Shown here: piece after piece, positions 27,210 through 35,922 of the stretch
Layout of the letters: each line of letters starts with the position of its first letter
How positions within the stretch are numbered: position 1 is the stretch's first letter
Assembly: GCA_947503145.1 (NCBI GenBank)
Contig: CANNCP010000017.1
Location: 1 to 38,660 of the forward strand
Source: an uncultured Roseovarius sp.
GTDB lineage: Bacteria; Pseudomonadota; Alphaproteobacteria; Rhodobacterales; Rhodobacteraceae
DNA length: 38,660 nucleotides
Direction: 5' to 3'
The notes under the pieces: generated by a model
Told to the model about the DNA's origin: nothing
Database searches by the model: none
Seen by the model: only the letters and a program-made list of their open reading frames with translations
Program-made: the position numbers and the translations under genes

Positions 27210-27814
27210 TCGAGACGATGCTGTGGACGCCCCGGGGCGGCGTTCGGCACCGGGGGCGGCATGTGCGACGTCTGGCGCGCACCGCGCGGCGTCTGGGAAT
27301 CGTGCCGCAGGGGGTGGATGCGGTGCTGGATGCGGTGCGCGGACAAGGGCCGCAGCGGGTGCGCCTGACGGTGGATGCAGGCGGTGTGGTGCAGGTGGCG
27401 CAGGCACCGTTTGCGCCGCTGCCCTCCGGTACGATCTGGCGCGTGGCGGTGCATCCTGAACGGCTGACGGCCAGTGATCCGTGGTTGGGCGTGAAAACCA
27501 CGCGGCGCGCGCTGTATGACGCCGCGCGTGCGGCGCTGCCCAAGGGGGTGGATGAGTGGCTGTTCCTCAATACCGGCGGGGCGCTTTGCGAAGGGGCGAT
27601 CACCAATATCTATGCGGTGCGCCAGGGCGTGTTGCTGACCCCGCCGCGCGCCTGCGGATGCTTGCCGGGGATCGGGCGCGAGGTGCTGATTGCGGATCGG
27701 CGCGCAAAGCCGTGTCGGCTTAGTCTGGATGACCTGCGCCTCGCGGATGAGATCTATGTCGGAAATGCGCTGCGGGGCCTGATCCGGGCGGAGCTGGTGG
27801 AGATTGACAGATGA
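27164..27814 (+). CDS. pabC: Aminodeoxychorismate lyase-type class IV aminotransferase
   Basis: A PLP enzyme of fold-type IV that splits 4-amino-4-deoxychorismate into 4-aminobenzoate and pyruvate, completing the pair with pabB. At 216 residues it is short for the family but retains the cofactor lysine (GVKTTRRALYDAAR, Lys near residue 110) and the conserved ALCEGAITNIYAV and CLPGIGREVL. The start is GTG at 27164 with GAGGAGG at 27153-27159, inside the pabB end. The function is inferred from the family and the pabB overlap; some such proteins are other class IV transaminases. Confidence 0.85.
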   Translation: MENTLCPPADPGFRLIETMLWTPRGGVRHRGRHVRRLARTARRLGIVPQGVDAVLDAVRGQGPQRVRLTVDAGGVVQVAQAPFAPLPSGTIWRVAVHPERLTASDPWLGVKTTRRALYDAARAALPKGVDEWLFLNTGGALCEGAITNIYAVRQGVLLTPPRACGCLPGIGREVLIADRRAKPCRLSLDDLRLADEIYVGNALRGLIRAELVEIDR

Positions 27815-27981
27815 ACACATCATTTGCCGATGACGAAACGCGCGGGGCGCGATTGCCAGCGCTTGCGGGCGGTCTGGCGATCGTGCGGCGGCCCAAACGG
27901 GGCCTTGGTTTTGCGCGCGGGGACATCGTCATGGGCTTGCGTTACTCCGCTGCCTGCCGCCCTGCCTGCGCGTCTGGGTAG
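27811..27981 (+). CDS. Possible small basic protein overlapping pabC
   Basis: An ATG overlaps the pabC stop by four bases (ATGA), and the frame runs 56 residues to a TAG at 27979-27981, ending about 40 bp inside the 3' end of the convergent methyltransferase gene. The product is basic (GGLAIVRRPKRGLGFARGDI) with no recognised domain. The coupling geometry is suggestive, but the length and composition allow a chance frame. Confidence 0.25.
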   Translation: MNTSFADDETRGARLPALAGGLAIVRRPKRGLGFARGDIVMGLRYSAACRPACASG

Positions 27982-29171
27982 AGGTAATCGCGCGTCAGCG
28001 GCACCGCGTCCTGCACCGGCGAAAGCTGCATCTGGAACACCACCTGCCGGTTCAGCCGAAAAGTCAGTTCTGACGCGATGAGGTAATAGCGCCACATCCG
28101 GCAGAACCGCTCGTCATATAGGTCCCGCGCGGCGTCAATATTCGCCATGAACCGGTCATGCCAGTGGCGCAAGGTTTCGGCGTAATGCAGGCGCCAGATC
28201 TCGACATCGGTGGGGATCAGCCCGGCATTCTCTACCGCGCGGGTCATTTCCGACAGTGCCGGGACATAGCCGCCGGGAAAGATGTACTTGGTGACCCACG
28301 GGCTGGTTGTGCCGGGTGGGCGGGCGCGCCCGATGGAGTGGATCAGCGCGATGCCGCGCGGGGCGAGCCGCTCTCTGACCTTGTCGAAATAGGCACCGTA
28401 ATGCGGTACGCCCACATGTTCAAACATGCCGACCGACACGATCCGGTCGAACTGACCCTCGACCGCGCGGTAATCCATCAGCTCGAACTGTGCACGATCC
28501 GCCAGCCCGGCCGCGCGGGCGCGCTCATTGGCGACCCGGTGCTGTTCGCTCGACAGTGTGACCCCCAGAACCTGCGCGCCGTAATCACGGGCCAGGGTCA
28601 GGCCCATGCCACCCCAGCCACAGCCGATATCCAGCACCCGCATTCCGGGCTGCAACAGCAGCTTGGCCGCGATGTGGTGTTTCTTGGCGCTCTGGGCGTC
28701 TTGCAGGCTCATATTGGGGTCGGTAAAATAGCCGCAGGAATACTGCCGGTCCGCATCCAGAAAGAGATCGTACAGCTTGCCCGACAGGTCATAGTGATGC
28801 GCCACGTTGGCCCGTGCGCGCGGGGCCGGGTTGAACTGCGCGGCCCAGCGTCCCAGATGGCGCGCCACCTCCAGCGGGCGGCGGAACCATGGCTGGCCCT
28901 GCATCGCGACATTGCTGATCGCGATCCCGAGAAAGCTATGGAGATCGTCATCCTCGACGCTTAGCCGCCCGTCCATGTAGCCCTCGCCCACAGCCATGTC
29001 GGGCGATAGCACGATGCGCCGGGGCAGGGAGGGATCGTGCAGGGTGATCGCGGCCTGCGACCCGCTGGCAGCATCGCCATAGATCCGTTGCGTGCCGTCC
29101 GGATAAGTGACCCTCAACTCGCCCTGACGGATCAGATGCGTCAGCATACGATGCAGAATGTTGTTCCACAT
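27942..29171 (-). CDS. cfa: Cyclopropane-fatty-acid synthase family methyltransferase
   Basis: A SAM-dependent enzyme of the CFA synthase family, which adds a methylene bridge to unsaturated acyl chains of membrane phospholipids. The 409-residue protein has an N-terminal lipid-binding region, the YDLSGKLYDLFLD segment (about residues 127-139), the SAM motif VLDIGCGWGG (179-188), and SVGMFEHVGVPHYG with the family's conserved Glu-His. The C-terminus carries FCRMWRYYLIASELTFR, typical of CfaA. Start ATG at 29171. It is divergent from aspS. Some family members make other modified fatty acids, so the exact product is open. Confidence 0.88.
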   Translation of the reverse strand: MWNNILHRMLTHLIRQGELRVTYPDGTQRIYGDAASGSQAAITLHDPSLPRRIVLSPDMAVGEGYMDGRLSVEDDDLHSFLGIAISNVAMQGQPWFRRPLEVARHLGRWAAQFNPAPRARANVAHHYDLSGKLYDLFLDADRQYSCGYFTDPNMSLQDAQSAKKHHIAAKLLLQPGMRVLDIGCGWGGMGLTLARDYGAQVLGVTLSSEQHRVANERARAAGLADRAQFELMDYRAVEGQFDRIVSVGMFEHVGVPHYGAYFDKVRERLAPRGIALIHSIGRARPPGTTSPWVTKYIFPGGYVPALSEMTRAVENAGLIPTDVEIWRLHYAETLRHWHDRFMANIDAARDLYDERFCRMWRYYLIASELTFRLNRQVVFQMQLSPVQDAVPLTRDYLYPDAQAGRQAAE

Positions 29172-29362
29172 GTCTTACCACTCCCATTCAAACGCGCCGC
29201 TCGCGGTGCCTCCTTCGGGTAGACGCAATGACTGCGCTTGCAGCGTGCGGTGGGCAAAGTCTTGCGCAAAATTGACGTTGTGTAAACGGTTATGCCACAT
29301 TTCAGGCCTGGCTGGGCCATTCCAGCCACCGGTCTGGCACGGGCCCGGCATTGGCCTGCCCC

Positions 29363-29391
29363 TTGACTTTGCCGCGTGAGCAAGGTGTATC
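29363..29391 (+). promoter_or_regulatory. Candidate aspS promoter
   Basis: TTGACT (29363-29368) and TGTATC (29386-29391) with a 17-base spacer lie about 70 bp ahead of the aspS start. The -35 is one base from consensus; the -10 is weak. Confidence 0.5.
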
Positions 29392-29462
29392 GGCGCAACC
29401 GACAGACGCCAACCAAACGCCGATTTCCAGCGCCCCGCAGACCGGGGCCCAAGAGGACCGAC

Positions 29463-31409
29463 ATGCACCCATTTCGCAGCCATACCTGCGCCGAACTGAC
29501 CAAATCCAACGTGGGCGACGATGTCCGCCTCAGCGGCTGGGTCCACCGGATCCGCGATCATGGTGGTGTATTGTTCGTCGATCTGCGCGATCATTACGGG
29601 ATCACGCAGGTGCTGTGCGACCCTGACAGCCCGGTCTTTGCCGAGGTCGAGAAGCTGCGCAGCGAATGGTGCGTGCGCATCGACGGCACCGTGAAGGCGC
29701 GCGACGCAAGCCTGATCAACTCCAAGCTGCCCACCGGCGAAATCGAGGTCTATATCCGCGATGTCGAGGTTCTGGGGGCCGCCAAGGAGCTGCCGCTGAT
29801 CGTGTTCGGGGATCAGGAGTATCCCGAGGAAACCCGCCTGCGCTATCGCTATCTGGACCTGCGCCGCGAGGCGATGCAGGAAAACATGAAACTGCGTAGC
29901 GATGTGGTGTCGTCGATCCGCCGCCGCATGTGGGACAAGGCGTTCCGCGAGTATCAGACGCCGATCATCACCGCCTCGTCACCCGAGGGTGCGCGCGATT
30001 TTCTGGTGCCGTCGCGCCAGCATCCGGGCAAGTTCTATGCGCTGCCGCAGGCACCGCAGCAGTTCAAGCAGCTGCTCATGGTCAGTGGCTTTGACAAGTA
30101 TTTCCAGATCGCACCGTGTTTCCGCGACGAAGACCCGCGCGCCGACCGCTCGCCTACGGATTTCTACCAGCTCGACATGGAAATGAGCTTTGTCGAGCAG
30201 CAGGATGTGTTCGACACGGTCGAACCGGTCATTCGCGGCATTTTCGAGGAGTTCGGCGGCGGCCGAAAGGTCGATCAGGACTGGGAGCAGATCAGCTACA
30301 AGGATTCCGCGCTGTGGTACGGTACGGACAAGCCCGACCTGCGCAACCCGATCAAGATGCAGCGCGTATCAGAGCATTTTGCAGGCTCCGGCTTTGCCAT
30401 CTTTGCCAAGCTGCTGGAACAGGACGGCACCGAAATCCGCGCCATTCCCGCGCCGGGCGGTGGGTCGCGCAAGTTCTGCGACCGGATGAACGCCTTTGCC
30501 CAGAAAGAAGGACTGCCGGGGATGGGGTATATCTTCTGGCGTGAGCGCGCCGAAACGAACCCAACCCGAGAAAAGATTGCAGCAATGATAGCCGGAAAAG
30601 CCGCGATTGAAGAATTGGAAATTGATGAGGTTCATCTAAAGGATGTCCAAAGTCGGATCGTTGCCGCTTTGAACAAGGGCGATACGGAAACTGCGAAGTT
30701 TTTGAGCAGTGCGTATTTCGGAGATTTTGAAGCCGCAGGCCCACTCGCAAAAAACATCGGCCACGAGCGCACCGAGAAGATCCGCCAGCAACTGGGCCTT
30801 GGCGTGGGTGATGCGGCGTTCTTCCTCGGGGGCAAGCCTGCCGCGTTCGAGGCCGTCGCGGGGCGTGCGCGCACCGAGATCGGGCGCGAGCTGAAGCTGA
30901 TCGACGAAGACCGCTTTGCCTTTGCCTGGGTTGTCGATTTTCCGATGTACGAAGCGGACGAGGAAACCGGGCGCGTGGATTTCAGCCACAACCCGTTCTC
31001 GATGCCGCAGGGCGGCCTGGAGGCGCTGCAGGGTGATCCGCTGGATGTGCTGGGCTATCAGTACGATCTGGCCTGCAACGGCTACGAGTTGGTCTCGGGC
31101 GCGATCCGGAACCACCGGCTGGACGTGATGATCAAGGCGTTCGAGCTGGCAGGCTATGACGAGGCCGAGGTGCATGCGCGTTTTGGCGGGATGGTCAGCG
31201 CGTTCCAATACGGCGCGCCGCCCCACGGCGGCTGTGCTGCGGGTATCGACCGGATCGTGATGCTGCTGGCGGACGAGGCCAACATCCGCGAGGTCATCAT
31301 GTTCCCGATGAACCAGCGCGCCGAAGACCTGATGATGAACGCCCCCAGCGATCCGACCAGCGATCAACTGATGGAACTGGGCCTGCGGGTGCTGCCGCGC
31401 GAAGACTGA
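29463..31409 (+). CDS. aspS: Aspartyl-tRNA synthetase with an unusual insertion
   Basis: A class II aminoacyl-tRNA synthetase charging tRNA-Asp (and tRNA-Asn in non-discriminating versions). At 648 residues it is about 55-60 longer than the usual bacterial enzyme of about 590. The OB-fold anticodon domain starts [20 protein letters not shown] (about 24-43). The catalytic domain has [20 protein letters not shown] (motif 2) and GIDRIVMLL (motif 3), and the bacterial GAD insertion domain lies between. The extra residues (362-423) sit inside that domain and are encoded by low-GC DNA, yet the frame is preserved on both sides. Start ATG at 29463 with AGAGGA upstream; the open frame back to 29376 is not conserved-looking. 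Confidence 0.96.
   Translation: MHPFRSHTCAELTKSNVGDDVRLSGWVHRIRDHGGVLFVDLRDHYGITQVLCDPDSPVFAEVEKLRSEWCVRIDGTVKARDASLINSKLPTGEIEVYIRDVEVLGAAKELPLIVFGDQEYPEETRLRYRYLDLRREAMQENMKLRSDVVSSIRRRMWDKAFREYQTPIITASSPEGARDFLVPSRQHPGKFYALPQAPQQFKQLLMVSGFDKYFQIAPCFRDEDPRADRSPTDFYQLDMEMSFVEQQDVFDTVEPVIRGIFEEFGGGRKVDQDWEQISYKDSALWYGTDKPDLRNPIKMQRVSEHFAGSGFAIFAKLLEQDGTEIRAIPAPGGGSRKFCDRMNAFAQKEGLPGMGYIFWRERAETNPTREKIAAMIAGKAAIEELEIDEVHLKDVQSRIVAALNKGDTETAKFLSSAYFGDFEAAGPLAKNIGHERTEKIRQQLGLGVGDAAFFLGGKPAAFEAVAGRARTEIGRELKLIDEDRFAFAWVVDFPMYEADEETGRVDFSHNPFSMPQGGLEALQGDPLDVLGYQYDLACNGYELVSGAIRNHRLDVMIKAFELAGYDEAEVHARFGGMVSAFQYGAPPHGGCAAGIDRIVMLLADEANIREVIMFPMNQRAEDLMMNAPSDPTSDQLMELGLRVLPRED
30546..30731 (+). 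other. Low-GC in-frame insertion in aspS
   Basis: Between the GMGYIFWRE and [11 protein letters not shown] blocks, which I recall as nearly adjacent in other AspRS proteins, lie about 62 extra codons. By hand count the 186 bp are about 47 percent GC against well over 60 percent nearby, and they use codons rare in the rest of the window (ATA, CTA, TTG, ATT). The segment encodes a helix-rich charged stretch ([20 protein letters not shown]). No stops, terminal inverted repeats or direct repeats were found. Confidence 0.7.
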
Positions 31410-31445
31410 TCGCGCAGCCGTCACAAGGTGACGTACAAGGCATGG

Positions 31446-31479
31446 AAATGGCCGCGGGCAGGATGCCTCGCGGCCATTT
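31446..31479. terminator. Intrinsic terminator after aspS
   Basis: AAATGGCCGCG (31446-31456) pairs with CGCGGCCATTT (31469-31479) and is followed by further Ts. The A/T symmetry means it can also serve the convergent acetyltransferase gene. Confidence 0.85.
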
Positions 31480-31529
31480 TTCATCGTGGCTTGGCAGCCT
31501 GACGCGGGGCCACGGTGCCGTATCGGCCC

Positions 31530-32270
31530 TCAGAGAGTGGGGTCGTCCACTGCGCGCACCAGCCGCGTGAGATCGCTCAGCGCTTCGTGTTGCTGCCCGT
31601 CGGGTGCGAAATTCGACGGCTCTAGCCAGAGGCGGAAGGCCTCGTCCAGCGCGGGCCATTCGGTGTCGATGGCAGAAAACCATGCGGTGTCACGGTTGCG
31701 CCCCTTGACCACGGCGGCCTGACGAAAGACGCCCTCGTAGCTAAGGCCGAGACGCTGCGCTGCGCGGCGCGATGGGCGGTTAAGCGCATCGCATTTCCAC
31801 TCGAACCGGCGGTAGCCCGCCTGAAACGCCCATTTCATCATCAGATACATCGCCTCGGTCGAGGCTCGGGTGTGTTGCAATTGCGGGGCCATGGCGATGT
31901 AGCCCATTTCGATGGACCCTGCCTGTGGCTGGATTCGCAGAAAGGACGCAAAACCGCCGAAATGGCCGCTTACCTTGTCCTTGATAGCGTAAAAGACGAT
32001 GCCGGGCTCGGCCACCTTGTCGCGCATCCACCGGTGGAACTGCGCGGACGAGGCAAAGGGGCCTGCGGGCATGTAATCCCACACCCAGTCATGCCCGTCG
32101 AAGGCGCGAAAGAGCAGGGCTGCGTGGGTATCTGCATCGAGCGGCTCCAGCATGGCATAGCGTCCGTCCAGCATCATGGCGCCGGGGATGGGCGGCGGGG
32201 TCCACCCTTCGACGCGCGGGCCGTAGGGTCGGGGCTGAGATCGGGGTCGGGCATGTACGGGGCCTCTCAT
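31530..32270 (-). CDS. GNAT acetyltransferase, RimJ/RimL type
   Basis: An acetyl-CoA-dependent N-acetyltransferase of 246 residues. Typical RimJ/RimL-like segments are visible: GRYAMLEPLDADTHAALLF (about residues 36-54), HFGGFASFLRIQPQAGSIEMGYIAM, TRASTEAMYLMMKWAFQ (acetyl-CoA region), and RRFEWKCDALNRPSRRAAQRLG, where the substrate-side Asn-x-x-Ser pattern is preserved. The proline-rich N-terminal stretch ending VEGWTPPPIPGAM also resembles this subgroup. Members act on protein N-termini or small amines; the substrate here is unknown. Convergent with aspS across a shared terminator. Confidence 0.8.
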   Translation of the reverse strand: MRGPVHARPRSQPRPYGPRVEGWTPPPIPGAMMLDGRYAMLEPLDADTHAALLFRAFDGHDWVWDYMPAGPFASSAQFHRWMRDKVAEPGIVFYAIKDKVSGHFGGFASFLRIQPQAGSIEMGYIAMAPQLQHTRASTEAMYLMMKWAFQAGYRRFEWKCDALNRPSRRAAQRLGLSYEGVFRQAAVVKGRNRDTAWFSAIDTEWPALDEAFRLWLEPSNFAPDGQQHEALSDLTRLVRAVDDPTL

Positions 32271-32406
32271 GCGGTGAGTAATACGATCATAAATCGTTCC
32301 GGCTTGTTAGCGGAAACAGATGCCAGGCGAAACGCAGTATGAGCTGTTAATGTTGAACGCGAAACGCTTTGGGCATGCAAGTGCACGTGGCAGGAAAGCA
32401 GAATCT

Positions 32407-32595
32407 TCAGAGGATCAGGTGCGGATCGGTGCCCATGTCGAGACCGGGGAAGATATTTGCTTCCAGCGCGTGCAGTTGCGGCAGTACCACGCCAAACCGC
32501 GCGATGGGCCAGGTCGTGCCTGCGCCGTCCGCGCCGGTCAGCCGGGCCAGCCCGCAGCCAAAGCGTATCTCGGCCAGTCGCGGGTCAAACGGCAC
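32407..32595 (-). pseudogene. DUF1800 family gene remnant (62 aa)
   Basis: A GTG start at 32595 has a full AAGGAGG seven bases ahead, and the product begins (M)PFDPRLAEIRFGCGLA, a close match to the N-terminus of DUF1800 proteins as I recall them in Rhodobacteraceae. The following GADGAGTTWPIARFGVVLPQ also fits, but the frame stops after 62 residues, where the family runs over 400. It therefore looks like a gene that kept its start and ribosome binding site but lost nearly all of its body by deletion. DUF1800 genes usually pair with DUF1501 genes; none is present here. Confidence 0.6.
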
Positions 32596-32684
32596 CCCGG
32601 CACCTCCTTGCTCTCTGCGCACGTCACCTGCGTAATATAGGGCGGGCAGGCGTGGAATGCACCGGCATCGTTGGTGGCGACGTT

Positions 32685-33401
32685 TTACATCGCTGCCCGG
32701 TTGCCCAGACGCGCCTGCACCAACCCGGCCAGTTGCGCCAGCCGGATGCCGTGTGCCGCGTCGCCACGGTGCCGTTCGGCCAGCGCGGTGGCGGCGTCCA
32801 GTAGCGGCGTGTCATCGGCTGCCCGCGCCACACCGCCCAGAAACTGCGCCACGTAGTCGATCACCGGCCCTTCGTCGTGCAGTTCCAGCAGGTTTGACGC
32901 GTGGACCATGTCATCGTGGAATGCCAGCGGATCGGGGTGCACGGTGTCGTTGCACAGGATGCGCGGCCCACGGGGCTGTCTGTCGCGGGGCAGGGTATTC
33001 AGGATCACCTGCTGGAACGCCCCGAGATTGGCCATAGGCTTGGGCAGGAACCCGTCAGCACCTGCTTTCAGCGCGTCGGTCTCTGCCCCGTCGGTGCCGC
33101 TGGCACCAATGATCGACCCGACGCGCGGCCGGGCCGCGTCCAGCTCTGAAATCAGGTCGATCCCCGATCCGTCGGGCAGGCCCAGATCAATGATCACCGC
33201 AGAGGGCCGGTAGACCGACAGATGCCGCCGCGCGGATCGCAGACAATCGGCGCGGCGGATGCGCGCGCCGCTGTGCAGGCACATCAGGCGGACCGCGTCG
33301 CTGGTATACAGGCTGTCCTCGACCACCAGTATCGTCATGCCCAGTAGCGGGCGCGCGGCAGAGGGGCTGGTAATGTTGGTCAGGGCGGGCAGATCGTCCA
33401 T
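32685..33401 (-). CDS. Response regulator with receiver domain
   Basis: A 238-residue signalling protein. A CheY-like receiver domain covers about residues 22-140: acidic pair Glu28-Asp29, phospho-acceptor Asp72 (VIIDLGLPDGSG), Ser101 and Lys121 (FLPKP). The remaining 90 or so residues are helical, without a recognised DNA-binding or enzymatic domain (FHDDMVHASNLLELHDEGPV), so it may be a single-domain-output protein acting through contact with another. Start ATG at 33401 with AGGAG upstream; the open frame extends 92 residues further but covers the mce promoter side. No histidine kinase is in the window. Confidence 0.8.
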   Translation of the reverse strand: MDDLPALTNITSPSAARPLLGMTILVVEDSLYTSDAVRLMCLHSGARIRRADCLRSARRHLSVYRPSAVIIDLGLPDGSGIDLISELDAARPRVGSIIGASGTDGAETDALKAGADGFLPKPMANLGAFQQVILNTLPRDRQPRGPRILCNDTVHPDPLAFHDDMVHASNLLELHDEGPVIDYVAQFLGGVARAADDTPLLDAATALAERHRGDAAHGIRLAQLAGLVQARLGNRAAM

Positions 33402-33591
33402 GTCAGGCTCCTGTCGGGTCGGATAAATGGCAAGATGCAGGCAGCATTGCTCATGGATGGCTAATGGCGGGTTAACGGCCTCGGTCATAGCCGGCCGCGG
33501 CCCGGCGCGACGTGCTGACGCCTTGTCTTGACGCGGCGCGCACCCCATAACGGCGGTCAGACCGAATGAGACCCCAAGAAGGAGAGCCGCC

Positions 33592-33996
33592 ATGATCGGC
33601 CGATTGAACCATGTCGCCATCGCCGTGCCGGATCTGGAGGCGGCGGCGGCGCAGTACCGCGATGGGCTGGGCGCCACCGTCGGCGCGCCGCAAGACGAAC
33701 CCGATCACGGTGTCAGGGTCATCTTCATCGAGTTGCCCAACACCAAGATCGAGCTGCTGTATCCGCTGGGCGAGGGTAGCCCGATACAGGGATTCCTGGA
33801 CAAGAACCCCTCGGGGGGCATTCACCATATCTGCTATGAGGTGGACGATATCCTGGCTGCCCGCGATCACCTGAAATCGACCGGCGCGCGTGTGCTGGGC
33901 AATGGCGAGCCGAAGATCGGTGCGCATGGCAAGCCGGTGCTGTTCCTGCATCCCAAGGATTTCAACGGCTGCCTCGTCGAGTTGGAGCAGGTCTGA
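33592..33996 (+). CDS. mce: Methylmalonyl-CoA epimerase
   Basis: Interconverts (2R)- and (2S)-methylmalonyl-CoA in propionyl-CoA breakdown and the ethylmalonyl-CoA pathway. The 134-residue vicinal-oxygen-chelate protein has the metal-site motifs: LNHVAIAVPDLEAA (His near residue 7), ELLYPLGEGSPI, GGIHHICYEVDDI and FLHPKDFNGCLVELEQ. The start has AAGGAG. Its stop overlaps the start of the DUF1467 gene (TGATG), an arrangement I recall in related genomes. Confidence 0.94.
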   Translation: MIGRLNHVAIAVPDLEAAAAQYRDGLGATVGAPQDEPDHGVRVIFIELPNTKIELLYPLGEGSPIQGFLDKNPSGGIHHICYEVDDILAARDHLKSTGARVLGNGEPKIGAHGKPVLFLHPKDFNGCLVELEQV

Positions 33997-34286
33997 TGGG
34001 GCCGGTTTCAGCCATCGTGCTCTTTGTCATCGTCTGGGCGATGACATTTCTGGTCGCGATCCCGATCCGGCTGCAGACTCAGGGCGAGGCCGACCAGGTG
34101 GTGCCGGGCACCCATGAAGGGTCGCCACAGCGCCACCACCTGAAGAAAAAGGCGCTGATCACGACTGTCGTGGCGATTGTCATCTGGGGGATACTGGCGT
34201 GGATCATTGTGACCGGACAGATCACGCTGGCCGATATCGACCTTTACGAACGCTTCGGGCCGGGTGATTTCATCCCCGCCGACTGA
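33996..34286 (+). CDS. DUF1467 family membrane protein
   Basis: A 96-residue inner-membrane protein with two hydrophobic helices (IVLFVIVWAMTFLVAIPI near the start and ITTVVAIVIWGILAWIIV after residue 55) separated by a cytoplasmic-looking charged loop with HHLKKKAL. It matches DUF1467 as I recall it, commonly following mce. The function is unknown. Its last 17 bases overlap the convergent EI24-type gene. Confidence 0.85.
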   Translation: MGPVSAIVLFVIVWAMTFLVAIPIRLQTQGEADQVVPGTHEGSPQRHHLKKKALITTVVAIVIWGILAWIIVTGQITLADIDLYERFGPGDFIPAD

Positions 34287-34962
34287 TCGCATGAAACAGA
34301 TGCGTGAACGTCGCCGCGCCGAGGATGGGAATGACGAGGTTCACCAGCGGCAGCGACAGCGGCATCGCCATCAGTGCGCCCGCGGCCCAGATACGCAGCC
34401 GGTGGCGGCGCCACAGGTCGCGCGCCGCCTTGCGCCCGATCCGGCGCATTGCGGCCAGTTGGAAATACTCTCGGCCCAGCAGATAGCCGTTGAGCCCCCA
34501 GAAGATGAAGATCGCCGCGAAAGGCAGGAACGCATAGACCAAGAGCGCCAGCACGTTCGCGCCCACCAGCACGCCGAGAAAGTTGACCGTATCGCGCACC
34601 GCATCCCAGAAGGGCACCGGCGTGGCGGGCGGCAGTGCGGGATAATGCCGGTCCTCGACGGCCTGCGCCACTTCCTCCAGGAACATCGACGTGATCGCCG
34701 AGGCGACGGGCACCATCAGGAACACCGACAGCAGCAGCATGAGAAAAAGGCTACCCCAGCCCAGCAGGTCGTTCAGCCAGCGGACCTCGCCGATCAGTGG
34801 CAGCGTGCTGCTGTCGCCCGCCAGCCATGCGATCAGCGCCAGAAACGCCGCATAGGCTGCCACCAGCAGCGCGATGGTCAGCACGATCCCGAGCAAGAAC
34901 ACGCGGCGGAACCGCCGGTCGTTCAACTGACCGAGTGCCTTGAAAAAGCTGGAAAATATCAT
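34270..34962 (-). CDS. EI24/CysZ-like membrane protein
   Basis: A 230-residue multi-pass membrane protein with about five hydrophobic segments (VFLLGIVLTIALLVAAYAAF, LFLMLLLSVFLMVPVASAIT and others) and the family-typical FIFWGLNGYLLGREYFQLAA. The start ATG at 34962 overlaps the nitroreductase stop (ATGA), so the two are coupled. Members of this family include CysZ, a sulfate channel; no cysteine-biosynthesis gene is nearby, so a specific sulfate role is not supported here. Confidence 0.8.
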   Translation of the reverse strand: MIFSSFFKALGQLNDRRFRRVFLLGIVLTIALLVAAYAAFLALIAWLAGDSSTLPLIGEVRWLNDLLGWGSLFLMLLLSVFLMVPVASAITSMFLEEVAQAVEDRHYPALPPATPVPFWDAVRDTVNFLGVLVGANVLALLVYAFLPFAAIFIFWGLNGYLLGREYFQLAAMRRIGRKAARDLWRRHRLRIWAAGALMAMPLSLPLVNLVIPILGAATFTHLFHAISRRG

Positions 34963-35537
34963 TCTGCAACCCATGTCGTGATGGCGTCGATATCCGGGCG
35001 CGGGCGCTCTGGCGGCACTGACGATGCGGTACCGATATGGATCAGCCCCGCGATCCGTTCGTTTTCCGCCAACCCGAAACCGGCAACGCAAAATCCGCGA
35101 TCATGACTGGGCCAGCCGCTAAGCCAATTTGCCCCCCAGCCCGAGGCAAGCGCTGCATTCAGCAGCGCCAGACAAACCGCGCCAGTTGAATAGGTCTGTT
35201 CGATGGCAGGGATTTTATGCGGCAGCCTTTGCATCTCGATCACCGCGACGGCCAGATGCGACTGCGTGTATTGCGATTGCGCCTTGGCGATCTTTGCCGC
35301 GTCGTATCCCAGCCGCGCGCCGCAATCGGGCACAAGTGCCGCCAGCCGCAACAGTGCCGCACGCTCCAGCACGACAAAGCGCCACGGCTCCAGCTTGCCA
35401 TGATCGGGGCTGCGCGCGGCGGCGGTCAGCAGCGGCATCAATGCGTCCCTGTCCGGCACCGGCAGGCCCAGCGTCTTGGCCGGGCGTGACCGGCGGCTGA
35501 GCAGGAAATCGAGGACAGGTTGGTTGGCAACGGGCAT
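34959..35537 (-). CDS. Nitroreductase family flavoprotein, YdjA type
   Basis: An FMN-dependent oxidoreductase of 192 residues. It starts with LLSRRSRPAKTL, where basic residues contact the flavin phosphate, and includes ARSPDHGKLEPWRFVVL, TYSTGAVCLALLNAALASGWGANWLSG and the C-terminal GLIHIGTAS. These match the small YdjA-like branch. The physiological substrate is unknown. No good ribosome binding site precedes the ATG at 35537. Coupled to the EI24-type gene. Confidence 0.87.
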   Translation of the reverse strand: MPVANQPVLDFLLSRRSRPAKTLGLPVPDRDALMPLLTAAARSPDHGKLEPWRFVVLERAALLRLAALVPDCGARLGYDAAKIAKAQSQYTQSHLAVAVIEMQRLPHKIPAIEQTYSTGAVCLALLNAALASGWGANWLSGWPSHDRGFCVAGFGLAENERIAGLIHIGTASSVPPERPRPDIDAITTWVAE

Positions 35538-35647
35538 GGCGGCAGCTTTCGTTCATTAGGCTAGGGTCCGCCCTATGTCAGCGTCCACGCGCGCGGGGTC
35601 AAGAGGCATGGCTGTTGCACTCTGCCGGGATGCGGTAGGGGCGGGGT

Positions 35648-35905
35648 ATGGATATTCCGAACCTGTCACATCTTGCCGTGCCCGGCACGCAGATCACCAT
35701 CCGCGCAACGCCAAAGGCCGCGCGCAACCGGATCGTCGAGGACGGCAGCACGTTGCGGGCCTACGTCACGGTCGTCCCCGAAGGCGGCAAGGCCAATGCA
35801 GCCATCACCAAGCTGCTGGCCAAGGCGCTGGGCGTGCCCAAATCGCGCCTGACGTTGCTGCGTGGTGAAACGGCGCGCGACAAGGTGTTTCGCGTAGACA
35901 TGTAA
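35648..35905 (+). CDS. DUF167 (UPF0235, YggU) family protein
   Basis: A small 85-residue protein with the compact alpha/beta YggU pattern: ITIRATPKAARNRI, LRAYVTVVPEGGKANAAI and LLAKALGVPKSRLTLLRGETARDKVFRV. The family is widespread and of unknown function. A GGGGCGGGG stretch precedes the ATG. It is divergent from the nitroreductase gene and convergent with the small gene at 35923. Confidence 0.88.
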   Translation: MDIPNLSHLAVPGTQITIRATPKAARNRIVEDGSTLRAYVTVVPEGGKANAAITKLLAKALGVPKSRLTLLRGETARDKVFRVDM

Positions 35906-35922
35906 GGCCGGTCCACCGGTGG

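Noticed and set aside
33528..33551. TTGACG near 33528 as the mce promoter
   Set aside because: The only -10-like sequence (CATAAC) is about 12 bases away, too close.
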